Positions 1-6,944 are shown, counted from the first letter of the stretch. The stretch is DNA of 17,117 nucleotides from Bacteroidota bacterium (GCA_025360565.1 JANYBY010000083.1:1-17117); one strand, 5' to 3'. Notes: generated by a model from the letters alone, not told the origin. Made by a program: numbers and translations.

Positions 1-222
1 AACTAATTCGGCAGCTCTTTTTTCTTTCACCTGGTTTTGAAAAGCAAGCTCCTTATTTGCGATCACTAATTCCGCTGCACGTTTTTCCTTCTCGTCGTTT
101 TGAAAATCAAGTTCTTTGTTGGCAATGATTAATTCTGCGGCACGCTTTCCTTTCTCTTCGTCCTGAAAAGCAAGCTCTTTATTAGCGATGATCAATTCGT
201 CCGAATTTTTCTTATTAGCCAT
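1..222 (-). CDS. Repeat-rich coiled-coil N-terminus of a probable sensor kinase (partial, runs off left edge)
   Basis: The ATG is at 222-220 and the frame stays open for 74 codons to the window edge, so only the N-terminus is visible. After a short MANKKNSD leader the protein consists of three tandem 21-residue units with the consensus ELIIANKELAFQNEEKEKRA, followed by the start of a fourth (ELV). Twenty-one residues is three heptads and the charge pattern suits a long helix or coiled coil. Repeats of this type are, from memory of Bacteroidota proteins, found ahead of PAS and histidine-kinase domains, so a sensor kinase is the likeliest identity, but no kinase domain lies inside the window. 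The start overlaps the stop of the upstream AraC gene in ATGGCTAA, which indicates one operon with coupled translation. A structural coiled-coil protein without a kinase domain remains possible. Confidence 0.7.
   Translation of the reverse strand, partial: MANKKNSDELIIANKELAFQDEEKGKRAAELIIANKELDFQNDEKEKRAAELVIANKELAFQNQVKEKRAAELV
10..198 (-). repeat. Three tandem 63-bp coding repeats (21 residues each)
   Basis: Units lie at 136-198, 73-135 and 10-72, reading on the minus strand, with a fourth beginning at 1-9. The encoded units are nearly identical (core IANKEL, then FQ, then KRAA), whereas the nucleotides differ at many third codon positions. That pattern points to old duplication kept by selection on the protein rather than recent slippage. 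The array probably continues beyond the left edge. Confidence 0.85.
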
Positions 223-859
223 TTTCCGGTTTTTTAACTTTGTTGATGCTTTTAGCATTACCAATTTCTTCTATCGGACTTCTTCTTTTATCTTTCAATT
301 GTTTAAAATGGGAAGGTGACAGTCCGGTCACTTTTTTAAATTGATTGGATAAATGCGCCACACTGCTGTAATTCATCTTCCAGGCAATTTCTGTTATGTT
401 CAGCTCTCCGTAAATGATCAATTCTTTGATGCGTTCGATTTTATGAGAAATGATAAATTGCTCGATGGTTGTTCCCTGTACTTCAGAAAATAAATTGGCC
501 ATATAAGTGTAATCGTGATTTAACTTCTCACTTAAAAACTCAGAAAAATTTATTTTAATCATTTCATCCGTATGATGAACCATTTGTATAATAACATTTT
601 TTATTTTTTCAATCAGCACAGCCCTCTTATCATCCATTAATTCAAGTCCTGAGATCAGTAAAGCGGCTTTTAATTGTTCGCGCTGTTCTAAAGTAAGTGT
701 TTCCATTATCTCCACTTCGCCCAGATCAACCACCATAAAGTGAAGGCGGAGTTTTTTCAATTCCTCCTTCACCGCCGTTTTACAGCGGGCACTAACCATA
801 TATTTGATGTATAATTTCAAATAAATTCTTTTAGCAGTTATAATACAAAGTTGCTTCAC
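215..859 (-). CDS. AraC-family transcriptional regulator
   Basis: This is a regulator with a C-terminal AraC-type double helix-turn-helix at about residues 112-188. The second helix-turn-helix carries the recognisable stretch ITEIAWKMNYSSVAHLSNQF followed by KKVTGLSPSHFKQ. The N-terminal part (about 15-105) is short and is not a cupin-type sugar-binding domain; it resembles a compact Bacteroidota group beginning LYIKYMVS-RCK. The longest frame starts with GTG at 859. The conserved start region suggests instead the TTG at 820 (201 residues), and no ATG precedes the conserved block. It overlaps the next gene by 8 bp, so it probably forms a two-gene operon with the repeat or kinase-like protein. 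Two GTTATATAA elements lie just upstream and could be autoregulatory sites. The family assignment is secure; the ligand or signal is unknown. Confidence 0.9.
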   Translation of the reverse strand: MKQLCIITAKRIYLKLYIKYMVSARCKTAVKEELKKLRLHFMVVDLGEVEIMETLTLEQREQLKAALLISGLELMDDKRAVLIEKIKNVIIQMVHHTDEMIKINFSEFLSEKLNHDYTYMANLFSEVQGTTIEQFIISHKIERIKELIIYGELNITEIAWKMNYSSVAHLSNQFKKVTGLSPSHFKQLKDKRRSPIEEIGNAKSINKVKKPENG

Positions 860-873
860 TTTGCCAAAAAAAC

Positions 874-904
874 GTTATATAACTTTAAAAATGAGTTATA
901 TAAT
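874..904. promoter_or_regulatory. Tandem GTTATATAA dyads upstream of the AraC gene (candidate operator)
   Basis: GTTATATAAC (874-883), a perfect 10-bp palindrome, is followed by GTTATATAAT (895-904). The two copies start 21 bp apart, about two helical turns, so a bound dimer would meet both on the same DNA face. They lie 15-45 bp upstream of the longest AraC start. An operator role is inferred; in AT-rich DNA chance similarity is a real alternative. Confidence 0.35.
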
Positions 905-1110
905 TCACACCTATTTTATAAATGTGCTTTATAAACCGGAGAAATAAAACCCTTAAAAAGGTGAGGGGGTTAGTTCTTTAATTTATGAAATTCATCCTTC
1001 AGATAAATTTCCTTTTGAACAAGATACACATAAGGATTGACAAATGTATATTTAATTCAAGTTATTATTCTCCAAACTTCAGATTAATTCGTAAATACAT
1101 GTGATATTTA

Positions 1111-1118
1111 TAAGTTTG
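1111..1118 (+). promoter_or_regulatory. Candidate -7 box for the STAS-like gene
   Basis: TAAGTTTG is a perfect match to the Bacteroidota -7 consensus TAnnTTTG and would give a leader of about 70 nt. A weaker alternative, TACCTTTA at 1156-1163, has one mismatch and would give a leader of about 25 nt. No clear -33 TTTG is at the expected distance for either. Confidence 0.3.
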
Positions 1119-1192
1119 CTTCATAATTGTGTAATTCTCAAAAAATGATTGAATGTACCTTTACATTTCAAATAGTTTAACATAATCGAAAA

Positions 1193-1582
1193 ATGCACTC
1201 AATAGAATTAAAAACCACAATAGTTAATTTAAGGAAAGATGGAATTATGCACGTTCATATCAAAGGCGGAGCTCAAATGGAATTTGGCGATGCGATTCAA
1301 GTAATTGAGGCAATTGGAAAACTTGGCAACAAACAAAAATATCCGGTTTTGATCGATTGCGAAGAGTTCTCTTCCGTTGATAAAGAAGCAAGGATCTTTT
1401 CGGCAAGCAAGGAAGCGAGTATATATAGTTATGCAAATGCTGTAGCCTATCATTCTTTAGCACATAAATTATTTGCCGATTTCTATCTAAAAAACGATAA
1501 ACCGGAAATACCCACAAAAATTTTTCCGGATAATGAGTCTGCCATTGTTTGGCTGCAGACATTTAGAAAGGATAAGAAATAA
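1193..1582 (+). CDS. SpoIIAA/STAS-like small protein
   Basis: This 129-residue soluble protein has no signal peptide or membrane segment. Its pattern of alternating strands and helices (a beta-rich N-terminus with MHVHIKGGAQMEFGDA, then PVLIDCEEFSSVDKEAR, and a C-terminal helix ending in IVWLQTF) resembles the SpoIIAA-like/STAS-SEC14 proteins that are common in Bacteroidota and usually of unknown role. No catalytic residues are evident. Proteins of this fold often act in protein-protein regulation, but no anti-sigma factor or kinase partner is adjacent on this strand. It appears monocistronic, with 143 bp before the pirin gene. The assignment is by overall resemblance, so moderate. Confidence 0.6.
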   Translation: MHSIELKTTIVNLRKDGIMHVHIKGGAQMEFGDAIQVIEAIGKLGNKQKYPVLIDCEEFSSVDKEARIFSASKEASIYSYANAVAYHSLAHKLFADFYLKNDKPEIPTKIFPDNESAIVWLQTFRKDKK

Positions 1583-1725
1583 ACGTTCCGTTCAAGTTAT
1601 ATTCCGGATAGATAGAATTATTACATAACATTTACGTCTATCGCATACTTTATTTTTTGAATTTTTAGCTTGATTCCTGCCATCTTTATCTAAACAATCG
1701 TAACTTTATATTCAAATTAAATGTT

Positions 1726-2460
1726 ATGTCAAAAACAATATTACACAAAGCAAATACAAGAGGTCATGCCGATCATGGTTGGTTAAACGCGCATCATTCT
1801 TTTAGTTTTGCGAGTTATTACGATCCGCAAAGAATGCATTTTGGAATGTTAAGGGTGCTGAATGATGATGCAATTGACGGAGGAATGGGTTTTGGAACAC
1901 ATCCGCATGATAATATGGAAATAATCACCATCCCTTTAGAAGGAACACTGGAGCATAAAGACAGCATGGGAAATATTGGTGTTATTAAAAATGGGGATAT
2001 ACAAGTGATGAGCGCCGGCACAGGTATTCAACACAGTGAGTATAATCACAACAAAAACGAAATTTTAAAATTGTTGCAGATCTGGGTTTTCCCGAATAAA
2101 AAAAATGTAAAACCCCGTTATGATCAAATAACACTAAACGCAGGAGACAGACAAAATAAATTGCAGCAAATAGTATTTCCGTTTGCGGGTGATGAAAGTT
2201 TGAAAGGCGGATCAAATGGTGTTTGGATTCATCAGGATGCTTGGTTTCATTTAGGAAAATTTGAAAAAGGAAATACCATTGAGTATTCAATAAAGAAAAA
2301 AGGAAACGGTGTTTACGCGTTTGTAATTAACGGCGATGTAAGTATTGACGGACAAAAATTAAATGCAAGAGATGGTTTGGGAATAGGGGATGCGGAGGCA
2401 ATAAATATTTACGCCGACAGTGATACGGAAATTTTATTGATGGAAGTACCGATGGGTTAA
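1726..2460 (+). CDS. Pirin family protein (YhhW-like bicupin)
   Basis: This cytosolic 244-residue protein of the pirin family is a two-cupin protein; E. coli YhhW, of similar length, has quercetin 2,3-dioxygenase activity in vitro. The N-terminal cupin contains GFGTHPHDNMEI and SAGTGIQHSEYN, giving the four expected metal ligands His59, His61, His103 and Glu105. The N-terminal ANTRGHADHGWLNAHHSFSF block is a family hallmark. The C-terminal cupin (about 150-244) lacks a matching ligand set, as is usual in the family. The ATG at 1726 leads directly into the conserved region. A TAACTTTA box at 1701-1708, one mismatch from TAnnTTTG, may be the promoter. The physiological substrate is unknown; proposed roles include responses to redox or electrophile stress. 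Family identity is certain. Confidence 0.93.
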   Translation: MSKTILHKANTRGHADHGWLNAHHSFSFASYYDPQRMHFGMLRVLNDDAIDGGMGFGTHPHDNMEIITIPLEGTLEHKDSMGNIGVIKNGDIQVMSAGTGIQHSEYNHNKNEILKLLQIWVFPNKKNVKPRYDQITLNAGDRQNKLQQIVFPFAGDESLKGGSNGVWIHQDAWFHLGKFEKGNTIEYSIKKKGNGVYAFVINGDVSIDGQKLNARDGLGIGDAEAINIYADSDTEILLMEVPMG

Positions 2461-2484
2461 AAAAAAGAAATTCGACATTTGGTA

Positions 2485-2501
2485 AAATTTCTGTAAATTT
2501 G
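2485..2501 (+). promoter_or_regulatory. Dyad overlapping the -7 box of the toxin-antitoxin operon
   Basis: AAATTT (2485-2490) and AAATTT (2495-2500), separated by CTGT, form a 6-4-6 dyad. The right arm is embedded in TAAATTTG (2494-2501), a perfect match to the -7 consensus TAnnTTTG. The box lies 22 bp before the antitoxin ATG. An operator placed over the promoter is what an autoregulated toxin-antitoxin operon would need. The nearest TTTG (2478-2481) is only 12 bp upstream of the box, closer than usual. Confidence 0.4.
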
Positions 2502-2523
2502 AATAACAATTAAAATTGCAATC

Positions 2524-2769
2524 ATGACAACGATTACTTTAAAAAAACAATTACATAAGGCGATTGATGAAACGCCGGATTCGGTTTTTCTTGAAGCAAT
2601 TTATTTGTTATTTAAACAATATAACGGCAAAAATATTTTGGATTATGAGCTTTCAGCTAAAGATAAAGCTGTGCTTGATGAACAAAAACGCATGCATAAC
2701 GAAGGTAAAACCAAGTCTTACTCAGTTGCTGAGGTGCGAAAAAGAGCTATTGCACGATTGAAGAAGTAA
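2524..2769 (+). CDS. Antitoxin of a RelE/ParE-type toxin-antitoxin pair
   Basis: This 81-residue protein opens with MTTITLKKQLHKAIDETPD, a predicted helical block typical of small Bacteroidota antitoxins paired with RelE/ParE toxins (addiction-module component type). A variable middle follows, then a basic C-terminus (SVAEVRKRAIARLKK) of the kind that wraps the toxin. It lies 40 bp before a toxin of the expected size on the same strand. Antitoxins of this kind bind the toxin and, with it, repress their own promoter; the dyad over the -7 box fits that. The N-terminus is not a recognisable ribbon-helix-helix or Phd fold, so the DNA-binding mode is not evident. Identification rests on both family resemblance and gene pairing. 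Confidence 0.8.
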   Translation: MTTITLKKQLHKAIDETPDSVFLEAIYLLFKQYNGKNILDYELSAKDKAVLDEQKRMHNEGKTKSYSVAEVRKRAIARLKK

Positions 2770-2809
2770 TAGGTATTATGCCCCCTTCAATTTAATCCCA
2801 AAAACCATT

Positions 2810-3106
2810 TTGAAAAAACGAATTATAATTAAACCTCTTGCGGATCAAAAAGTGGGAGATGTTTTTGAATGGTATGAGTTTCGGAAAGAAGGATTAGGAT
2901 TTGAATTTTTGAATGAATGGGAAAGTACGCTGGAATATATTTCAAATCACCCATTAAGTTGCCGCAAAATTTACAAAGATTTCAGACAAAAATTAATTGG
3001 AAAATTCCCCTATTTGATCTTTTTTGAAATTAAGGATGAGGCGATCATTGTTTATCAAGTAATGGGTGCCCTTGAAAATCCAAAAAAGAGATATACGAGA
3101 AGTTAA
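2810..3106 (+). CDS. RelE/ParE superfamily toxin
   Basis: This 98-residue basic protein has the RelE/ParE layout: an N-terminal strand (KRIIIKPLADQKVGDVFEWYE), two helices through GLGFEFLNEWESTLEYISNH, then strands with RKIYKDFRQKLIGKFPYLIFFEI and a final IIVYQVMGALENPKKRY. The FPYLIFFEI and ENPKKRY elements are characteristic of the group related to ParE. Such toxins either cleave mRNA on the ribosome or poison gyrase; the sequence does not settle which. The start appears to be TTG at 2810, since no in-frame ATG precedes the conserved first strand. A weak start could keep toxin synthesis below that of the antitoxin. The pair could be a stabilisation module, a remnant, or simply a chromosomal stress switch. 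Confidence 0.85.
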   Translation: MKKRIIIKPLADQKVGDVFEWYEFRKEGLGFEFLNEWESTLEYISNHPLSCRKIYKDFRQKLIGKFPYLIFFEIKDEAIIVYQVMGALENPKKRYTRS

Positions 3107-3136
3107 ATTATTCTTTGACTTAACACCAAACTAAAT

Positions 3137-5623
3137 TTGTCCTTCGATCCTTTTAAAATAGATCTGCCAATTACCGCCCTGATTCCGCTTGTTCGGGAAG
3201 AGCTTGCGAAACAAAACACGCTTATTGTAAATGCTTCTCCCGGCGCCGGCAAAAGCACTTTATTGCCGCTTGCATTGTTAGAGGAAAACTGGCTAAAAGG
3301 AAAAAAAATTCTGATGCTCGAACCACGTCGCCTCGCTGCCCGCACCATAGCTGCCCGCATGGCCTCACTTTTGGGCGAGCAGGTGGGCGAAACCGTTGGT
3401 TACCGCATTCGTTTCGAAAATAAAGTCAGCGCCAAAACAAAAATTGAAGTTGTTACCGAAGGTATTCTTACCCGCATGCTGCATCACGATAATGCCCTTG
3501 AAGAAGTGGCAATAGTTATTTTTGATGAATTTCATGAACGCAGTCTGCACGCCGATGTGGCAATGGCATTGTGCCGCGAAGCACAACAAGTATTGCGCCC
3601 TGATCTGCGCATCATGATCATGTCGGCCACGCTTGATATGCCTCAGCTTACCTCGCTTTTAAATGCGCCGGTTGCGCAAAGTAAGGGCAGGCAATACCCT
3701 GTTGAAATTTTTTATCAGGGCGAGTCAGATGAAACATTATTGCCTGAGTTAACTGCGCGAATCGTTATGAAGGCAATGAAAGAAAATATGGGTGATGTAC
3801 TTGTTTTTCTTCCGGGAGAAGGAGAGATCCGGAAATGCGAAGAGCTTTTGAAAGATCAGCAGGACAATTTTTCCATTCATCCGCTGTACGGCCAATTACC
3901 ACAGCAGGAGCAACAACTGGCCATTTTACCGAACAGATCGGGTAAACGTAAAATTGTATTGGCCACTTCTATTGCCGAAACCAGTTTAACCATAGAAGGC
4001 ATTTGCGTTGTAGTGGATACAGGTTTTGCGAGAACATCGCGCTTTGATCCCAAATCAGGTTTATCGCGATTAGAAACAATTAGGATCTCAAAAGATTCGG
4101 CCGATCAACGCGCGGGCAGGGCAGGACGTTTAAGCAACGGTGTTTGTTACAGAATGTGGACAATGGCTACGCACGAACGTTTGGTTTCGCACCGCGTTCC
4201 CGAAATTTTGGAAGCAGACCTTGCTTCGTTGGCGTTAGATATGGTACAATGGGGTGTTGATGATATTCAGAAACTTACTTGGTTAACACCGCCACCAAAA
4301 ATTGCTTTAGCGCAGGCTTACGATACCTTGTACCAATTGAACGCTTTAGAAAATGGAAAGATCACAACACACGGAAAACAAATTCACGCATTGGCTTGTC
4401 ATCCGCGAATTGCACATATGCTATTAATGGCAAAAGACGAAAACGCGAAACAACTCGCTACCGATATTGCTGCGGTATTAGAAGAACGTGATCCGTTACC
4501 GAGAGAATCAGGCATTGATATTAATTTGCGTATTGAGGCTTTGCGAAGAACAAGAAACAATGGGGGAAATGTTGGTCGTTTTGCACGCATAGAAAAAATT
4601 GCTGCCTCGTACCGAAAAATGTTGAATGTAAAAGAAGATAACAGCGCGGTGGATGTTTTTGAAACGGGTTTACTGTTGGCGTACGCTTATCCCGAACGAA
4701 TTGCATCTGCCAGGCCGGGCAACAATGCACAATTTCAACTCGCAAATGGAAAATATGTGATGGCATCGTACAAGGATGATCTTTCGCACGAGCCCTGGCT
4801 GGCAGTTGCGCACATGGATCTGCGTGATGGTTTGGGGAAAATATTTTTAGCCGCCCCCTTAAACCCAAAAGATCTTTTGCCAATGGTGAAAGAACAGGAA
4901 ATAATAACATGGGACACAAGAAAAGGCGGTATTGTGGCGACAAAGGAATTAAAAATAGGAAGTATTGTTTTGCAATCGAAACCATTACCCACACCGGGAG
5001 AAGAACAATTGGTGGAGGCCATATCAAACGCGATCAAAACAGAAGGTGAAAACATTCTTGATTTTAATGAAGAGATGGTGCAGCTGCAAAACAGGATACT
5101 TAGTTTGAACAAATGGAATCCGGAAGATGAATGGCCGGATGTAAATACACCAATTTTACTTGATACGAATAAAAGCTGGCTGGGGCCTTATTTAAAAACT
5201 GTTAAAAAAACTGAGGAGCTTAAAAAAATAAATCTGGCGGAATCTTTTTTTCATTCTTTAGACTGGGAAAAACAACAGGCGTTGAATAAATTGGCGCCGC
5301 AAAAAATGGAGGTGCCAAGTGGTTCTCACATTAGTATAAAATATTTTGCAAACGGCGCTACGCCTGTATTATCTGTACGTTTACAAGAAGTTTTTGGTTT
5401 AAGTGATACCCCCGCGGTGAACAACGGTAAAATAAAAGTGGTGATGCATTTATTATCTCCGGGTTACAAACCTGTGCAAGTTACCGGCGACCTCAAAAGT
5501 TTTTGGGATAATATGTATTTTGAAGTTAAAAAAGAATTGCAGCGGCGTTATCCTAAACACTCCTGGCCCGATGATCCGTGGAATGCGCCGGCCGTGGCAA
5601 AGGGCAAAAGTCATAAGAAATAA
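3137..5623 (+). CDS. hrpB: ATP-dependent helicase HrpB (DEAH-like)
   Basis: This 828-residue helicase matches the HrpB family (about 810 residues in E. coli). In order, the motifs are Walker A ASPGAGKST (33-41), motif Ia LEPRRLAAR (61-69), motif II DEFH (130-133, the DExH form), SAT (163-165), ATSIAETSLTI (276-286) and motif VI QRAGRAGR (324-331). A helical HA2-like region follows, then the HrpB-specific C-terminal domain ending in RYPKHSWPDDPW (about 804-815). The family unwinds nucleic acid; its cellular role in most bacteria is poorly defined, and deletion is usually tolerated. The start is TTG at 3137, because a stop (TGA, 3116-3118) lies in frame just upstream and the next Met falls after Walker A. 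It lies 30 bp after the toxin gene, without evident functional connection. All catalytic motifs are intact. Confidence 0.95.
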   Translation: MSFDPFKIDLPITALIPLVREELAKQNTLIVNASPGAGKSTLLPLALLEENWLKGKKILMLEPRRLAARTIAARMASLLGEQVGETVGYRIRFENKVSAKTKIEVVTEGILTRMLHHDNALEEVAIVIFDEFHERSLHADVAMALCREAQQVLRPDLRIMIMSATLDMPQLTSLLNAPVAQSKGRQYPVEIFYQGESDETLLPELTARIVMKAMKENMGDVLVFLPGEGEIRKCEELLKDQQDNFSIHPLYGQLPQQEQQLAILPNRSGKRKIVLATSIAETSLTIEGICVVVDTGFARTSRFDPKSGLSRLETIRISKDSADQRAGRAGRLSNGVCYRMWTMATHERLVSHRVPEILEADLASLALDMVQWGVDDIQKLTWLTPPPKIALAQAYDTLYQLNALENGKITTHGKQIHALACHPRIAHMLLMAKDENAKQLATDIAAVLEERDPLPRESGIDINLRIEALRRTRNNGGNVGRFARIEKIAASYRKMLNVKEDNSAVDVFETGLLLAYAYPERIASARPGNNAQFQLANGKYVMASYKDDLSHEPWLAVAHMDLRDGLGKIFLAAPLNPKDLLPMVKEQEIITWDTRKGGIVATKELKIGSIVLQSKPLPTPGEEQLVEAISNAIKTEGENILDFNEEMVQLQNRILSLNKWNPEDEWPDVNTPILLDTNKSWLGPYLKTVKKTEELKKINLAESFFHSLDWEKQQALNKLAPQKMEVPSGSHISIKYFANGATPVLSVRLQEVFGLSDTPAVNNGKIKVVMHLLSPGYKPVQVTGDLKSFWDNMYFEVKKELQRRYPKHSWPDDPWNAPAVAKGKSHKK

Positions 5624-5648
5624 ATTTTTCGATTTTGCATTATTTTAT

Positions 5649-5678
5649 TTTGTACATTTAAGATTGGTTTTAATGTTG
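5649..5678 (+). promoter_or_regulatory. Candidate promoter of the lipoprotein gene
   Basis: TTTG at 5649-5652 is followed after 18 bp by TAATGTTG (5671-5678), one mismatch from TAnnTTTG. The implied transcription start falls some 15-20 nt before the ATG at 5703. An alternative box TACATTTA sits at 5653-5660. This is a pattern match only. Confidence 0.4.
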
Positions 5679-5702
5679 TATAGCCCAATCAAAATTTTTA
5701 AA

Positions 5703-6446
5703 ATGAAAAAAGTAATTCCAATTGTAAGCTTAACGTTTTTATTATTGGCATGTAAAAAGGAAAAATCTCCTATACCGCCTGTCTCCCCGGATACACATAG
5801 CGGGGTTAATGGAAATATAACCGGAAAAGTAACGCAATACGATCAATTCGGTATTCAAAATACCGGTAATTTAAATACTGTTACCGTAACTATTGATGGA
5901 ACGGCCTACATAACAACAACCGATGCAGGTGGAAATTACACCTTAGCAAATGTAGCACCCGGCACATATAATATTTCCTTTAACAGAACCGGTGCTGCTT
6001 TATGGCAAAAGCAGCAAGTTTCATTTGCGGGAAATGGAACGTACTATTTAAATGGCTATTCAACCGAAAAGCCAACTTATAGTTTTAGCGGAATCATTAA
6101 AGATTCTACTGTTATTCCCGCAGGCTCACATAAAATATTTGCCATTTTACAAATGACCCCTTTAACAAGCGATGGTGGAATTTTAGTTCTGAGAAGCAAA
6201 TCTCCAAATGTTGATATTACCGATCCTTCATCTTATTTAAATGTTTATCAAAACACAATTCCTGCAAATGTATCTTCCTGCAAATTGTGGATAGATTATG
6301 GATATCAGGGTACATACTATTACAAAGCCTATCCATATCCTAATATTTATGATGGAAGTTTTTATGACGATGTTCCATCGGGAAAAAGAATATATTCGAA
6401 TTACGGAAACGCATTGGCCGGAACTTTTTCTGTCACTATTCCTTGA
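5703..6446 (+). CDS. Lipoprotein with carboxypeptidase-regulatory-like domain
   Basis: The 247-residue product has a lipoprotein signal: MKK, a hydrophobic stretch, and lipobox LLAC with Cys17 as the lipidated residue. Mature residues 18-21 are KKEK, without the acidic cluster after Cys that directs many Bacteroidota lipoproteins to the cell surface, so a periplasm-facing location is possible. Residues about 37-95 (GNITGKVTQYDQFG, then TTTDAGGNYTLANVAPGTYN) form a carboxypeptidase-regulatory-like beta-sandwich, a domain widespread on Bacteroidota secreted proteins. Residues about 125-247 are a second beta-rich, Tyr/Ser-rich region that I do not recognise. A longer in-frame reading begins at 5520 inside hrpB, but the signal peptide fixes the start at 5703. 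No enzyme residues are visible; a structural or ligand-binding role is only a guess. Confidence 0.8.
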   Translation: MKKVIPIVSLTFLLLACKKEKSPIPPVSPDTHSGVNGNITGKVTQYDQFGIQNTGNLNTVTVTIDGTAYITTTDAGGNYTLANVAPGTYNISFNRTGAALWQKQQVSFAGNGTYYLNGYSTEKPTYSFSGIIKDSTVIPAGSHKIFAILQMTPLTSDGGILVLRSKSPNVDITDPSSYLNVYQNTIPANVSSCKLWIDYGYQGTYYYKAYPYPNIYDGSFYDDVPSGKRIYSNYGNALAGTFSVTIP

Positions 6447-6458
6447 ATTATTTTGGGA

Positions 6459-6944
6459 TCAAGTCCAATGAAAACAAGAATTTAGAATTCTTGATCGTTT
6501 TAAAATATCCCAATTTTTAAAGTCAAAGGCTCTTCGCCATTTCGGGCTTAACTTAAATCTTTTTTTGTGCCGGTGTTTAGAACCCCAAAAATATTTTTTG
6601 TGTTTTGCGTCCGAACTAACCGATGCATTTGAATTTGCAAAACCGGAAGAACTATGTTCTCCGTTAGCCACTCTAAAATTACCTCCGTTAGCGGTGCTGT
6701 TTTGCCTTATAAAATCCGAATTAGATCGGCCGGTATTTTTATTTGCGCTTGCCAGCAATTTTTTAAATTCGTCGTCGGCAATTTTTTGAAATTTGTGACA
6801 AGGGCAACGAGGATTGCGGGGATCATTGAGGCCGTAATCTATGGTATCCTGCGCTTTTAGAAACGAAAAAGAAACCACAAACATTAAAAGGCAAAATTTC
6901 ACTTTTAAATTTCTCGAATTAAATATGGTGGTATTTGTTTTCAT
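6459..6944 (-). CDS. Small secreted basic protein with a CPCH motif, unknown function
   Basis: The 161-residue product begins with a signal peptide (basic N-terminus, hydrophobic FCLLMFVVSFSFLKAQ, likely cleavage after residue 31 or 32). The mature protein has a short conserved-looking block RCPCHKFQKIADDEFKKLL containing a CxC pair (Cys47, Cys49), then an Asn/Ser/Gly-rich low-complexity stretch (about 68-112), and a very basic tail rich in Lys, Arg and His (113-152). CPCH could form a disulfide or bind metal; the His/Lys-rich tail could bind nucleic acid, lipid or metal. I do not recognise the family. It is convergent with the lipoprotein gene, with only 12 bp between stops. The A2M gene lies upstream on the same strand, but an inverted repeat separates them, so cotranscription is uncertain. 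Confidence 0.65.
   Translation of the reverse strand: MKTNTTIFNSRNLKVKFCLLMFVVSFSFLKAQDTIDYGLNDPRNPRCPCHKFQKIADDEFKKLLASANKNTGRSNSDFIRQNSTANGGNFRVANGEHSSSGFANSNASVSSDAKHKKYFWGSKHRHKKRFKLSPKWRRAFDFKNWDILKRSRILNSCFHWT
6475..6493. terminator. Short hairpin at the convergent 3' ends
   Basis: CAAGAAT (6475-6481) and ATTCTTG (6487-6493) form a perfect 7-bp stem with a 5-nt loop, near the end of the minus-strand gene and 28 bp past the stop of the lipoprotein gene. On the plus strand it is followed by ATCGTTTTAAAA, a weak T-tract. It could terminate the lipoprotein transcript; AT-rich stems of this size are also common by chance. Confidence 0.3.

Larger units (their letters stand above)
860..1192. 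other. Divergent intergenic region between the AraC gene and the STAS-like gene
   Basis: This 333-bp AT-rich stretch separates divergent genes. It holds the GTTATATAA pair near the AraC side and several promoter-like octamers matching TAnnTTTG: TACATTTG on the minus strand at 1041-1048, and TAAGTTTG on the plus strand at 1111-1118. None has a well-spaced TTTG -33 partner. I see no RNA gene or convincing small gene; a 39-codon frame at 985-1104 has no recognisable features. Confidence 0.5.

Noticed and set aside
1..198. Regularly spaced 63-bp repeats considered as a CRISPR array
   Set aside because: They are contiguous, in frame, and conserved at protein level without unique spacers; they encode coiled-coil repeats.
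846..868. Possible AraC promoter (CAACTTTG with upstream TTTG, minus strand)
   Set aside because: The -7 box has a mismatch at its first base and the TTTG is only 11 bp away, too close to be convincing.
985..1104. 39-codon open frame in the AraC-STAS intergenic region
   Set aside because: No homology, signal or conserved feature visible; expected by chance in AT-rich DNA.
4521..5112. Long open frames on the minus strand opposite hrpB (168 and 125 codons)
   Set aside because: They overlap well-conserved hrpB coding sequence and their translations show no domain or signal features; they are frame shadows.
5520..5702. Lipoprotein frame extended upstream into hrpB
   Set aside because: The extension lies in hrpB coding sequence, and the signal peptide with lipobox begins exactly at 5703.
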